A DNA stretch of 64,000 bases, from contig NC_018395.1 of NCBI RefSeq assembly GCF_000208865.1, positions 2,015,920 through 2,079,919 on the forward strand. Reading direction: 5' to 3'. A model generated the notes under the pieces. That model searched no databases. It was not told where the DNA came from and saw only the letters and a program-made list of their open reading frames with translations. The stretch is from Neospora caninum Liverpool. Lineage: Eukaryota; Apicomplexa; Conoidasida; Eucoccidiorida; Sarcocystidae. Below, in pieces: positions 11,965 through 25,349 of this stretch; position 1 is the stretch's first letter; the number at the start of each line of letters is the position of its first letter. Made by a program: the position numbers and the translations under genes.

Positions 11965-14900
11965 ATGTCGATTTCTTCTTCCTCATGCTCCACATGTTTA
12001 CAGCCGCCAGCGAAACCCCTTAAGTGGCAGGGTGGCAAGGACAAACTCAACGTTGGCGATAATTCAGGTGAGACTCAGGCTGTCGAGTGGAGGATCGGAA
12101 AAACAAGGTGGCCTCTAGCGGCCGGGTTACCTTCGTGGGCGCGGTCTCGCGTAGTTGCTCAGGGAGGCTCGACACCACACTGTGTGCGACAACCTTCGCA
12201 TTCGCGGACTGCCGTATGTTGGTCTGCACGCCTACTCAGCTCCCGCGCAGTCCCTGGTGCTGACTGTCGTGCGGCAGTCTGGCAAGAACGCGACACTGCA
12301 CACCATCCAAGCAGACGACGCACCTCGTGCGACGACTACCTCCGCAAAGCGCAAGAATGAGAAGGAAGCAAGTGTGCAAACGTCCGATCCGCCGGCGCCG
12401 TTAAAACCCGCGGTAGGCTGACGCGCTTCCCCCATTTTGGTAGTGCGGGGTCAGTGGCATGGGGCAGCAGGCGCGCTCAGTTCATTAGGCCACTGGCTGA
12501 GTGTATGTACACGGTAGACACCTTCCGGCGTCCAAAAACGAGAGATCCGGACGGTTAGGGTGTATCCGTTCTTTCAGCTCGGTACAGGGCCGGTAGAGTG
12601 ACTCCACGCAAAAGGCACAAACTACCGGAGGATAATCGTTGTTCACTTGATTACGAGAAAAAGTGGCGAACCCGAACGTCTCATTTAGGTCCGCAGTGGT
12701 AAAGAGCGCCCTCTGAGAAAACTACGATACACATATGCTGCTGAGCTTCACGTGATGGCCGGTTGAAAGCAGAGACTCGCGCTGCGTCGCACGCGTGTGT
12801 TGTCGAATGTCGCGCTGGAAAGGGGTGTCGGGCAGGGGGACCCGGTAGGGAGATGGTATAGACGCTTCCGCTCGGCGAACCACACGTGGGTGGAGAGACA
12901 CGTCACACGACAGTGAAAGCCGGGCGAAGGAAAACTCCGGAGGCTGCAACCGAAAGTGTGCAAGCTTTTGTTGTGTGTGTGTCTTCCGTCCTTCTGTCAG
13001 GAGGCGCAGTCGAAAAGCCCACCCGCGAGAGCACCCAAGGGTACCAAGGTTTCCAGAACAGTGTCTGTCATTGCAGCCACCGAAACGTCTTCGTCTGAAT
13101 CGGAGGATTCTCCCAGGTCTGCGCCACACTCGCCAGCAACGCAGCCCGTCAGCGGTTTTTTCGCAACGCAGCCCGTCAGCGGTTTTTTCGCAACGCCGCT
13201 CGTCGCATCTCCTGCGGAGGCTGCTCCGGAAAAGTTGGCCGGGATGCGACCGCGAAGACAGACTGCGGGACGCGTGAACACGAAAAGTCTCTTTGAGGAC
13301 GAACTGGAGGAGGAGGAGGAGAGGCGTGCGATTGCTGAACGGAAAGCGCGAGACCGGTACAACGAATACCTCGACATGGTGAATGGTCTTCCGCGCCGAT
13401 GTGTGCCGCAGCTGAACGGCGACGAAGATGTCGGTTCCAGTGATCGACACCCGGGAGAGATTGAACCGTTCATGAACTATCCTCCATGGACATATTTCCT
13501 GGACACGCACACCGTGCCACAAGGCTCCGCGGACATCTCAACGGTGGTACCGACTGTGGAGCTGCCTCGGCTGCGAGAAAGCGACCGGGACGACATCGAG
13601 TTTCATGGCGGCGAGCTTCCGGGGTTTTCTGCGCTCGAACAGCTGACGGGTCTCTTTGCTCCTGGATTCAAGGAATTTTTGTATCCCGACTTTGACCCCA
13701 GCGAAGCGCCCCCGATGGCCATTCCGATGGTTCACGTTATCAACCCGGACGCGATTGATGTGTGGCAGGAGGTTGCGGAAAGTGCACTTTGCGAGGAGTG
13801 GGAACTCACTCAAAAGGAGTGGGGAAGCATGCAGGAAGCCCAGATTCAAGCTCTCCGGAAGACGGAACAGAAAATCGTCGCCAGGCAAGAAACAGAAATT
13901 CGCCAACGCCTCCTCGCCGAACGTAAAAAAGACTCTGATCAGGAAGTGCGTTCAACGCAGCGCCGCATCACGCAAAAGATTCAGCGAGAGTACGACGAAT
14001 TTGTTTCCACGAGCACGCCGCTCCAGCTGTCCATGCAGCAGCCGCTAAACAAGGGGCTTCGAGCGATTGGGAACTGCCGCGGGGGGAGACGCGCCTGGAC
14101 ACTCTTTGACCGGAGTATTCGGAGTGAGGCAACGCGCCGGAGAGAAGCGAGGTACGATTTCGCAAGAGGAGCAAAGCACATGGCCCGAGAAAACGCCTTT
14201 CTCCCATCGGTTCTTCGGCGGCCACTTTTGGTGTGGAGCACAAACGTCCCAGTCCCAAGGAATCCTCATCTCGTTTGTCTCGTTTTTGCAGCACCCGAGC
14301 CACGCACACGACGCTGCACGTTCTGAGGGTGTTGTCGCTGTGTATTTATATCTAGCGCGCACTGTGACAAATCCGTTCAACGAGCTGGGCATTCCAGACA
14401 CGCACTGACTCTACTGAAACTCGCACACCTCTGTTTCGAGTGTGACTGATGTCTAGTTGGAGAGGTTATCTCCGGGAACAGCGGTGCGAAAAAGACTGCG
14501 AACCGCTGGCTGTCTCTGCCGGCTGCAGAGTAGGCGATAGCCGACACTCCTGGTATAGGCGCGCGTCCCCGGGTGCATGTGGACCACACGGTCCTATAGT
14601 TGCAGGTGCCGCTCGGGGTGTATCCGACATTTTGATTTTGACAACCCACGCCAGCTTCCCTGGCCTGTGAGCTTACCAGTGTGTGCAGCAGAGAGAGAGA
14701 AATGGCGCCAGGGAAATCGAAGCGACAGCACCCTCCTCTAGCACGGCCTGAGGAGGGATAGGCGACAATTTTTCGTTTCGAAGCAACGTGTACATAGCGT
14801 CACCCCTCTCGGTGTGTATTGTTCTCACTGATTTTTCTTTGCAGTCCAAGCTACAAGAGGCAGCTGAACGATGATACCCTCGACTTCGTTCCGCCTCCGA

Positions 14901-17900
14901 GTGTGGGGCGAAGTGGGAGACAGGCTACTCGAGCAGGACGCAGCCGAGTGCCGGGCGGTTGCGTTCGTGCCGCTCGGGGTACCGCGTCATTACGAAGCGG
15001 AGATGAATCCCCTGGAGCGGGAGACGGTGATGCAGAACGAGACAGTGAACTTACGGGGCGCAGGGGTGCGCCGGTCGAAGGTGATTTCAGCTTGGCAAGT
15101 GAAGAGGAGATGGAGACAGCCGTCGAGCAGTCCAGGCAACGTGATCTGGACCGTATGTTGAGGGAGGCTGCGCCGAAAATGTCTCCTGATTTCCCCCGGC
15201 GTTTCGCTACCTCGTCGGACCAAGTAGAGCAGAGGCAACCGTCGCCTCCAGCTGGAGGTTCTTTGCAGGGGCAACAGGATGCTGATACTGTTATTCATAG
15301 CCGGACGCTCAAGCAGCGTATGCGAGTGAGCGAAGTTGCTACAAAGATTCAAAACACGAGCAGCCTTATCGCATATGGAGAGGTTCCGCCGCCAGTAAAG
15401 GAACTTTTCCAGCAGCGACGAGGGAATCGTCCTCCACACGCCTCTTCAGGCGCTGTATCGGAGACTGCTTTCGTTGGGCTTCTGGGGAACCACATTCCAC
15501 AGGCGACGAGTCCCTCGGCAGTGAGTGACTCGAAGGTCAGGGGTAGTTCAGCGGGTGTGCTCATCTGTCAGGCTTCCCAGAGCAAAAATGCGTCAGCCGC
15601 ACCTGCGAAATCCTTTACCGAAGGATCGGATTCTCTGGACAGGAACGGGGAGGACCGCGAAGATCCACATCGTAGGAACTCCAAAGGGCGGGAGCAGTTG
15701 CCGACTCCCACGGAAGGCGGCAGCGACTTCGAGGAAGCAACGCGGGATGAAGATCTTTTTCATCCACTGCCTACATTTGGGAGACGTCTTGACGCAAGCG
15801 ACTCTGAACGAGAGCATGAGGAACAGACAGAAATCGTAACTTTGAAAGATGCGAGAGCGTCGGCCATGCCTTCAGGGGAAACCGGCGACAAAGCCTCGTG
15901 TCGAGGGGCGCAGATTACGCAACTGCACTGTGACGAACAAATTCTAGAAGAACAACCGAAAAAGGAAGCGCTGGCGGCTGACCATACTCTCAGCGGGGCT
16001 AGGCACGGTTCGCACAAAACTCCACCGACAACTTTCCGACCTGGTGGAAAGAGTCACTTTCCCTTTTCGCAGGCTGAGGTCAGAGACAGTGACAGTGATG
16101 GGAACGAGGGAGAATGGGATTCTGTGAGGGAAGGCAGATACCCTTTCCGCTTTGGGAGAAGTGGACGGTCGAGTAAGTCTCAACACTCGCGCAGGTCAAA
16201 GTTTGAAGAAGAGGGCGACGCGAACAAAGGTGGTTTCGGTCCAGCAATGGGTAGCCTCTCATTCGGTCCCGGGCCGTTGCAGGCTGTCAATGATGAGGAA
16301 GAGCACGTGAGGAGGGCGTACGCGGGAGGCGCGAGATCCAGGGAAACAGATTCTACTCTCGAACTAGCAACAAGCTCAGGAGCAGCAGTGGGCGTGCCTG
16401 ATTCTCTTTCCATCTACAGCAGCACTCGATCTCCTCGAGGACACCAGACGGCAAAAAACGGCGATTTCCAGTCTCCTAGGGACCATGTCTTTTCTGAGGA
16501 AGATGCGAGACCATGCTCCGGGCAACTTCACGCCTTCCTCGTAGACAGCCATGGCAAACTGGAGCATTCCCCTGTACAAGAAGGAAATGCTAGAGTTGGG
16601 ACCAACAGGAGAGACGGGTCGACAACTGCGCTGGACGAAGAGAGGGAAGCTACATCCCGACCTGCTTTGGCGAAGGATTCGGACTTTATCCATCAGAGTC
16701 AGTTGCTCTACAAACGACACCCTCACCTTCGAACGCTGTTTACGCCTCCAACCACAGAAAAGGTCAACCGGCCTTCTAAATTTCCTTGGGACGACGAGAT
16801 CATTCCGACTTGCCGTCACCAAGGACGGATGCCTGTGCTACCTTCTTTCGAGGAGTCCTACGGAGGAAAACCTTTTGGCAACTCCAATTTGTCTCCCAGG
16901 TCGCTTGAGGAACGTGGCACTGAACAGAGTAGTACAGTATCGAGCAGATGCTCTGGAGCATCCAAAGACGGCACCTCTCTTGCTGAAGAGGAATGGTGGT
17001 GCAGTCACCGTTCTTCGCAGCCTATGGTTCGGTCCTTCCTGAGGCGGGGTTGTGGCGAAGGAGGAGGACGGTACCAGAAGAGGCTCGAGAGGAGTCAAAA
17101 ACGCGCTCCTGTCAGAAGTGAAGTGGCGGCCCCACCAAAGAACCAAAAACGGTATGAGGTGTGGAAATCGGATGAAACTGTTCCCGGTCTAAAATTGTCC
17201 CTTTTGCACGACAAAGTAGGCGAGGGTAGCTACAAACAATCGTCACCTCGTAACGCTGCTTCCGTATTCGGAATGCAATCATCGCGCCCTGCTTCGGAAT
17301 TCCCTACAGCGTCAATTTCTGGAGGGTCAGCTGACAGTTTGATCGAGTTTCCAGTACTGTGGCCGAGCATCCGTTCTCTCTATAAAAACTCGGGTCAGGG
17401 TTCTCAGCAAGTGCCTTGCAGGAAGTCTCCATCCGACAGGAGCCCGCTTGTGTGTGTAGACGAGGCCAGCAAATGGGATGAAGCACAGGAGCGCAAAAAA
17501 CCCCACCAGTTTCTTAAAAAAGGGAGCGGCAAGTGTGCAGGGCAATCCAAACAGCAAAAAGAGGAGTTTTCGGCGTCTGCTCCCAGCAGACCTACGACAC
17601 CTCGACAAGCGTCAGGAACAGGCGGCGCGCGCTACCGTGGTGAACAGGGGGAGGTTCAGGCGGTGACAAGAGAGGGGAGAACTCGGGTTTGTCGGCGATT
17701 CGAGAGCCACAGAAGCAGTTTAACACCTGACCGTCAATCACTGACGAGAGACAGAGCTCCTTCTGTATCGTCGAAGCGTTCTTCGAGTGGGGAGGAAGGC
17801 AAACGAGCAGAGAAAGAGAAGAAAGTCCCGTACGCTAGCTTAGTCGATTTGTCGTCCCATTTCCAACGCCCACGTGTGCGGTGGGGGCGTCCACTTTCTG

Positions 17901-17920
17901 AGACTTTCTGTGAGGAGTAA
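11965..17920 (+). CDS. Large low-complexity protein of about 1,500 aa, function unknown
   Basis: Exons 11965-12067, 12240-12412, 13001-14151 and 14845-17920 are phase compatible and total 4,503 nt (1,500 aa). An alternative 5' end uses ATG at 11318 with donor AAAAG|gtgaga at 11350 and acceptor tttacag before 12004; this also keeps frame. Exon 3 begins with Ser/Pro-rich sequence and a 9-residue tandem duplication, then has the acidic run ELEEEEERR, a Pro/aromatic segment (NYPPWTYFLDTH) and a Gln/Glu/Arg coiled-coil-like region. The last exon (1,024 codons) is Ser/Arg/Glu rich with almost no hydrophobic core. The join at 14151/14845 is the weakest; two adjacent genes remain possible. I do not recognise the family. 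Confidence 0.55.
13141..13194 (+). repeat. 27-bp in-frame tandem duplication
   Basis: Two identical 27-base units (13141-13167 and 13168-13194) inside a coding exon encode a duplicated 9-residue segment with core TQPVSGFFA. Because the unit is a multiple of three the frame is kept. Confidence 0.9.
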
Positions 17921-18530
17921 CTTGTTTTCAAATCCGCGTGTCTCGTCACTAACATTTCCTATACTATCCAGCAGAGCGTACGTGTATTGTAGCAATTCGG
18001 CTCCAACATGTGTTAAGAGAACATCCGCATAAATGCCGTTTTTTACCAAGGCTTTTTAGCACGGGTTGAGAGATGAGCTGTCCGGGCTTGCGGAAACGTT
18101 CTGGAAAGTTCTCACGCAAATAGATAAATATATGTGTATACAAGCACCAAGGAACTCTCGTACTTGAACTGCGCATGAAAAACTGAGACGCAAGAACGGC
18201 AGGGGGGCATCAGAGAGCAAAACTACATTGTTGACGATAGGGTATGTCCACGACAAAATATGTTGGTAGAAGGGAAACGGTTCTTCAGATACACTGACGA
18301 AGCCGGACCTCCCCTAAATGGCGTAAATCGGGTGACCGATGCACAGCAGGACGAAGCAGTAGTCAAATATAACAGAGCAACGACGGGTGGCTGTTACCAT
18401 CAGGATTCCCGTATTGAGGATAGCCAGAGGCCCCCTCGAGAGCATCGTTGAACACCTCGGAGTACATGTGGGTTCGTCCAATTCCGCATTTTTGTTTCTT
18501 TCAACTGGTGCGGTGTGGGTTAGTTTGTGG
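17921..18530. other. Spacer between convergent genes
   Basis: Lies between the stop codons of the large plus-strand gene and the minus-strand propionyl-CoA synthetase, so it should contain both 3' UTRs. It is AT-richer than the flanking exons. I see no further gene. Confidence 0.5.
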
Positions 18531-21500
18531 TTATTTCTTATCTTCGAACTCCCACGCAGTGACCGGATAGCCATTCCTCCACATGGAGTGATTATGCCCT
18601 ACAGATCTCTCTTCAACACCAAGTTGCTCCTTCACAGCTTGCTGGAGCTCTGAGAGAGCAGAAGGATCGTCAATCGTAGGTGGTACAGAGTATCTGTGTC
18701 CCTCGAGAATGAGTGTAATGGTTTTTCGTAGTGTCTTTCCCGACCTGGTGTGTGGTATTTTCTCTACAATAACACAGGATCTAAAGCACGCAAATGGACC
18801 AATACGCTCGCGGACATCGTGGACCAACTCTTCTATAATTCTTTTCCGCTTATGTTGCTGTTCTTCTTTATTCTGACGAGGCGATTCCGGATGGAGAACG
18901 ACCACGGCAACAGGAACATGACCTTTAATGGCGTCGGTGACGCCCACAACTACGGCCGCTGCAACTTCTGGATGTTTAGTGAGGACCTCTTCGATTGACA
19001 GACTGGAGATACGATGGGCTGATACGTTGATGACGTCATCCGTTCTGCCCTCGATATGCAGGTACCCGTCATCATCAAAAAATCCACTGTCACCTGTATC
19101 GTAGTATCCTGGAAAGCGCGACAGATATGTGCTGACATACCTGGAAAAAACAAACAGCGCCAAATGCATTCCAACAGAATATACACTTGAATGCACACTT
19201 ACGCATTCACACGCACTTCTACATGCATATACGCATTTAGCACATCTGCAGATGGTTAGGCTTAAATCGACGCACGCAGAATAGCGGCTGAGGAGTAGAC
19301 TGCAGGACCACATAGGGGTACAAGGAGGCTGACCACTTGTGTTTTTCCGTTTCAGAGCGGGCGGGCTATTCTCTATGGGCTCCATTTCTCACTCCAGGGC
19401 TACAAAAATCTATTGCTTCCCGTCGAATTTCAAGAATTAGATATAGTACCGGTCATCGTTCTCATAGAGACTCTTGAGTGAGCCGGGAGGCATTGGCAAT
19501 TTGACAGCAATATGACCAGTCATTTCATCTTCTACTTCTTCGCCGTCGTTGTCCAGGATACGGAGATCCCAACCGGGGCAAGGTTTTCCACAAGAGCCTT
19601 CCCTGGGGGGAAAGATCGCACAAGCATACCATATGAGAGGGACGGCTACTAACAAGTGAAAATAAGTGATACTGCGACCAACGGCCGATTTCCACCACAA
19701 CGTCGCCTTCTCTTGGCCTCCGTCGCTTCCTTTCCCTTTTCTAGTCAATGGTTATACCGCTGTTTGCCTCCCTCACTCTCCGTTTCTCTCTTTGAAATCT
19801 GCTGTGACCCTCTATCTCAACGCTCCCTAAAAACTCTAGGAGAGACGGGTTTAAAGTTAGCACCCCGTTGGTACTGAAACGCTCCAGTTACGTTACCTGC
19901 AGGGTGAGTAATCATTTGGGCCGAACGGCTGGCCAGTCATAATGCAGGTCATCGGCCAGCCAGTTTCAGATTGCCACCAATGGTCAATTACGCGAGGTGG
20001 AGCACGACTGGAACATGTTGCAGCAAACGTTTCCTCCAGGACTTTTGTAAACCAGCGCAACGTGGCGTGGTCTGTTCGCTCGCCGACAAGATAAACTGTC
20101 TGCAGTCCAGACAGATCGTAGGCTTTCAATCTCTCTCCGTGTGGATCTGCTACCCTGATACCGCGGAGTGCAGATGGTGCGGTAAAAAGTTTGGAAACAC
20201 CGTACTCGCTCGATATTCTCCAGAAGACACCTGCGTTGTGTCGAAAAGCAGGTCTCACGATTTGGTGAGCGGCCAAGAAGGGAGTATTTACCTAGAGAGA
20301 AACATCAAAGTGGTTTGTGATGTGTCTAAGTGCGTATGTGGGACAACAGACCGCTAACCCATTTGCGTGCTATCATACTGAACAGGTGAAACAGCCGCAA
20401 TAGGCTGAGAGATTGGTCGTTTTAGGAGGCACAAGGATACTTCAGCATGCATCTAATCCGTTTCCCCGTCATGCTTGGTGAATCCCCTATCGCTTCACAC
20501 GTGTCTGGTAGAACAGCCTCCTTCCTTCCATTGCTAGGACTGTTAATAGACAGAGAGACGATGCCAGCTGTCTGACAGAAATAGCACAGGCATGCAGATT
20601 TGCTGGTGGCTTACCCGCATCCTTTGCCATGATAGGTTTTCCTTCGTACATGACAGACGTTCCACCACCAATCAGGGCGCCATAGAGCATAATGGAGTGA
20701 CCCAGAACCCAGCCAAGGTCTGACGCACAGAAGATCGTATCCCCTGGCTTGATGCCATAAACTGCTGAGGCAGTGTAGTGACTTGAAACGCACTGACCTG
20801 CGTGATCGCGGACAATACCTTTGGGGTCCCCAGTGGTACCGGAAGTGTATAGAAGATACAAAGGATGATTAGAATTGACTGGACGGGCATCACACTGTCC
20901 GGATCCAGTTTTGATGAAAGAATCCCATCCGACATCATTTTTCTCCAATGTGCATTCATGCTGGGGTCTTTGGAGAATAACCTTAAATTGTGGTTTATGG
21001 GATGACAACTGCAAGGCATGCTCAAGACCTTCCTTGTAAGCCACAATACGCCGAGGTTCAATGCCACATGAAGCCGCTATTATTGCTTTTGGTTTAGCAT
21101 GATCAATGCGGGTAGAAAGTTCTTGGGTTCCAAATCCTCCGAAAGTAACGGCATGCACTGCCCCGATGCGAGCGCAAGCAAGCATGGAAATAGCCGCTTC
21201 CGGTACCACGGGCATATAGATCAGAACACGATCACCTTCATGAACGCCTGCCTTTTGCAGGGCGTCAGCGAGGGCGCTGACCCTTTCCAGGAGTTCGCCG
21301 TATGTGATTTTCTCTTTTGCCCCCGTTGCGGGGGAGTCATAAATAATCGCATAGGCACCAGCTCGTCCATTGAGGACATGCGAATCGACAGCTTCATAGC
21401 AGGCATTGACCTGACCTCCGGGAAACCAGCGATAAATCGGAGCGTCAGACCCATCGAGAACTGCGGAGAATGGCTTGAACCAGTGGACAGTCGACGCCTG

Positions 21501-22352
21501 CTGCCTCCAAAAAACTATCGGATCTTCCAGAGATTCCCTGTGCAGCTGATCCTGGAGACATTCTGATCGATCGTCGTTCTCTGCAAGAAAACAAGAGCCG
21601 ACAAACTCACAGACCTGGTCAACAGAGCTGAAGAATAGCAAATGACATCTGGTTTGTAAGAGGTTCCCCAATCACCGTGTGTAGGAGACATTTTTTCTCT
21701 CTCGTTATCGTCTGACACGACGAGAACTGGAAAAAAAGTTGAGAGTCCGCGTGAAACATTTGGACGGCAAAACATACTTCGAGAGTACCAAACAAGAACC
21801 CATGCTGATATGAAACATTTTCCCATGATACAGAAGAATACAGGAATTTCGTCACGAGGAAACCCAGTCAGGATCAGCACAGAAAAAATACGCAGAGCTT
21901 CGAAAACGGGTACATAACTTTAGATATTCCCAAGTGTTTTGGTACGACGAACCGTGAGTTTTGGAAGCAAAATACCGGAATGAAGAACGTGTCCCGTGAG
22001 TTACAGAGAGTTGTCGATCAGGAACGCTGGTCAACCATCCGGGATTCTTGTGCACCTTAATCTGCCAATTAGAAAAAGACGCGTTTTGTCTCTCTTGGAA
22101 ATGACTTGGACTAGTAAGTGAGAGACATGATGAACAAGACTGAAAAAGGCAATTCAGAGAGCAACATGGGCATTTTCCCTTCGATGAAATCACGCTCCTA
22201 ATAGTCCGGCTTCGGCAAGAAGGTACCACTCGCTTTCCACTTTTACCCGATCCGGAGTCTATGCTTCGTTTCCACACAAAAAGGTGCTGCTCTGCCGAGC
22301 TCGCAGAATAAACTCTTTGCAGAGTGCCTCGAAGAATCTCCCGCGTCTGCAT
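18531..22352 (-). CDS. Propionyl-CoA synthetase (ACSS3/PrpE-type acyl-CoA synthetase)
   Basis: Predicted ATP + propionate (or another short acid) + CoA to acyl-CoA + AMP + PPi. Exons 22352-22247, 21580-20615, 20230-19897, 19602-19450 and 19140-18531 join in phase to 722 aa, close to ACSS3-type enzymes. The N-terminus (MQTREILRGTLQRVYSAS) has basic, acid-free mitochondrial presequence character. Family marks in order: WFPGGQVNACYEAVDSHV, the AMP-binding P-loop YTSGTTGDPKG, DHWWQSETGWP, FPGYYDTGDSG, GRTDDVINVSAHR and the C-terminal SGKTLRKT with the catalytic lysine. WFPGGQ.NACYEA and the end TIDDPSAL fit PrpE/ACSS3 better than acetyl-CoA synthetase. The usual VxGHR motif reads VSAHR here. In these parasites such an enzyme could feed the 2-methylcitrate cycle; that link is inference. 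Confidence 0.92.
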
Positions 22353-24083
22353 GGCTGTTCTGACGGAAGAATTGCAGTGTCGACAGGTGAAATTCTAGAA
22401 CTGAACACATGAAATGAAACCTTCTATTACGTTTTGTTTATCCTGTCAGATGTTTGCTCTTATACCAGAAGATCCTGCACACGCCTTGCCACTTATTTTC
22501 CCTGCTCCTTGCAATAAAAAATCGATCAGAAGAATGAATCGTTAAAAGAGATTAACAAGCATTGACAAGAGCAGGAACTAGTAAACCACGGCCAAAAGCA
22601 GAAACGACAAAGCGAAAAGATCAAATTGGATCACGGAACTGACACGACTGCACCTCGCACGCATGAACCATGCTCCCGTACTAAATCTGTTGCCCCCGTT
22701 TGAAAACTGCACGGAGGCATCTCTCTTGCCAGCTTGGGTAATGTAGTTGTATCTGGACTTATTGAGAAGCTGCCCCACACAACACACACGCAGACGGTTT
22801 TTTCAACAAAGAACGCGCTCCACTGGAGTTTGTCGCGCATTTTTCTCACTTGCTAGAACGCCCCAGGCTCCCCTAGTAGCAAACAGTATTTGCACATGTG
22901 GTCACAGACTGTCCAGGAATCTCTGTAATACCAGATCACTTATGTGCTGTAGTCTACTTCTGTGCAAGCGTGTCTTGTGATGCCGCCTCTCGATCAATCG
23001 AGCTAGACAAAAACCTTCAGCAACGAGATAGGGAATGAACTACGTCAAAAAATCCCGTGAAGAGTGACTAAGAGCGGGCAGGTCAAATGAAAGTCCACTG
23101 TTTATCCTCAACTACTTGGTGAAGAATTCCCCTAGACCGGGTCTACGGGAGGTTTTGAAGATACGTATCACACAAACTCAGCGGGCCAGCAGAAATCTTC
23201 AATATCTCCCAATTTACATCTCTGCATATCCGTCTATCTCTAACTGTATCCCGAACCTCTCTCTACGAAGCTCTCTTTTTATAGACGTGTATATCCCATC
23301 TGTTAGATTTATTGGCCATGCCAACTGACAACGCGTGCACAAATAATTAGAGGCATGGATGGAATTTATACTGTAACTTGCCCCTCGCTACACTGCGTTT
23401 CCCCCTACTTGATTACAGGACACAGTTTATCAATCAAGACAGTTAAGGATCGAGGAAAAAACTCGATTGCCGTGCACCGCAGATCAGAACCCTAAATACA
23501 TTTAGGCCGTTGCCGGGTCCGTTTTGCGAAATTCAGTGACCCTTAGATTTTCTCCTGTGCACGTGAAAGCCGAACGTTCGAGGACATCCGTTTTCGGCGC
23601 AGGAGAACAAACCTATGGAAAACACGCCACCCAACCGCGAAACACGTGACAGTGAAAGGTTGGTCGAGGCGGCCGTCTGCAGTCATAACTCGATATCAAT
23701 GACTTCACAAGCAGAGGCTGATTGTGAATACCTAAAACATCAACAAGGAAGATAATCTGATGATAATTGCATCCTGGTTTCTGGGAGTGCTGCAGAGACC
23801 TGTGGAGACACTTGCTTGATCCTTCGGGATTTATGATGTTCTCCATTTTGCGAAAATAGCTTCAAACGCTACTCCTCCACCGCAGCCAATATAGAAATAG
23901 TCTTTATTACTACGCACATGCGAGGCACGTAGATTTCTATTACCTATCGTGGTGATGGTCCAACAAAACTACAACTCATATTCTCGTACGACCAGTGCTA
24001 CAGTGCTGCCTTCGAGATGGAGAAAGTCTGACTGGCATCGCATACTGACAGAGGCAGCTTGAATACGATTAGCCGGACGGAAA

Positions 24084-24187
24084 AGAGAAGCTTAGTTTAC
24101 CAAATTATTTGTACGACACAGCCACTCTTTGGCGAAGAGAAGCTTAGTTTACCAAATTATTTGTACGACACAGACACTCTTTGGCGA
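24084..24187. repeat. 52-bp direct repeat, two copies
   Basis: Two adjacent units begin at 24084 and 24136 with agagaagcttagtttaccaa and differ at one base (gccactc versus gacactc). The high identity suggests a recent duplication. It is intergenic. Confidence 0.85.
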
Positions 24188-25315
24188 GGGTGGTTCAGAA
24201 AGCATATCCTTATATGTGATGCTTTTCGTATCTCTTCCCCCGGCACATTTTGAGAGCGCAATCACTAGAGCAAGTTATGTAGACGATACACCGGTGGAAA
24301 CGAAAATCTTTTTCAAGTTGGATTACCATCAGGCACAGTCATATACTCAGCGTACAATTCACATACGCAATCTTTGTTGTACAGTCCGGAATGAGAATCC
24401 AGCGTGGCGGAATGGTTTTTTCCAATGGGCACTCGCAAGACCACCGGTGAAATTATCTTACGCCGCGCATCACGTTAGAGCTGAGACGGAACTCCTTATT
24501 CTTGTAGACGGTTTCTCTTGCGACACTCCATGTGTAAGCTTGGCCAATTCCACGCCCACAACGCCATCTTTATGCCTAGTTCGTCCCGAGCTTATGCACC
24601 GGCATATCTACTTACTTATCTATGTCCGCATGCCTCTACATTCTCACGAGAGCACGCGGCACTTTAAGCTGCTTTACAAGCATGACGGGCTCGTTCACAC
24701 AACCACTCGCTGTTGCCGTACAGAGGGGGGCCCAAACTCCTCTGTGAAACGTATTCTTCTTGTTGTCTGTCCAGCTCCTCTCTGTGGAAAACGAGGTGCT
24801 AAAGAGTGTTTTTCTCTTTTAGTCCTCGTGAACGCATGCAAGAGCGAGACCTCAACCGAATGCAGCAAGCATGGACTTTCCTAGACTGGAGGGAAAACTA
24901 CTGAAGGCTACATTACCACGAAGCACTTGACGCCTATCGCTTCGTCCCTTGTTGACGAGCTGAACATCGAAATCAATAATTCGCAAGAGAGATGGCTCCA
25001 GATTCACTGTGCGTATGTACTTACGGCGGACAGGTACATTCGTCAGCAGATTTCGTATACCGGATGTGCACGCACTAGTGAACGCATTGCACACACAAAT
25101 ATATAAATATGTGTGAACGCCCAGGCTTTTCTTTGCTTTTCCTTTCTCCGTTTTACAGCATGTTCACTATGCCCGCCGAGCGTTCCAGGAATCCGGATGA
25201 AAGCATGAACAGCATGTGCCGTCACTGCTCATCCCCAAGTGCGTTCTCTGGGGGGTCTCTATAGAGCGACGTAAATGCACCAACATTTCTGTGTCCCATC
25301 TGCACGTACAAACAA

Positions 25316-25317
<2 letters not shown>

Positions 25318-25342
<25 letters not shown>
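25318..25342. repeat. (TA)n microsatellite
   Basis: Uninterrupted TA run of about 12 units, downstream of the glutamate-cysteine ligase stop codon. Confidence 0.95.

Positions 25343-25349
<7 letters not shown>

Noticed and set aside
24129..24884. 251-residue open frame on the plus strand
   Set aside because: Starts with a non-ATG codon inside a direct repeat, with no motif; likely chance.
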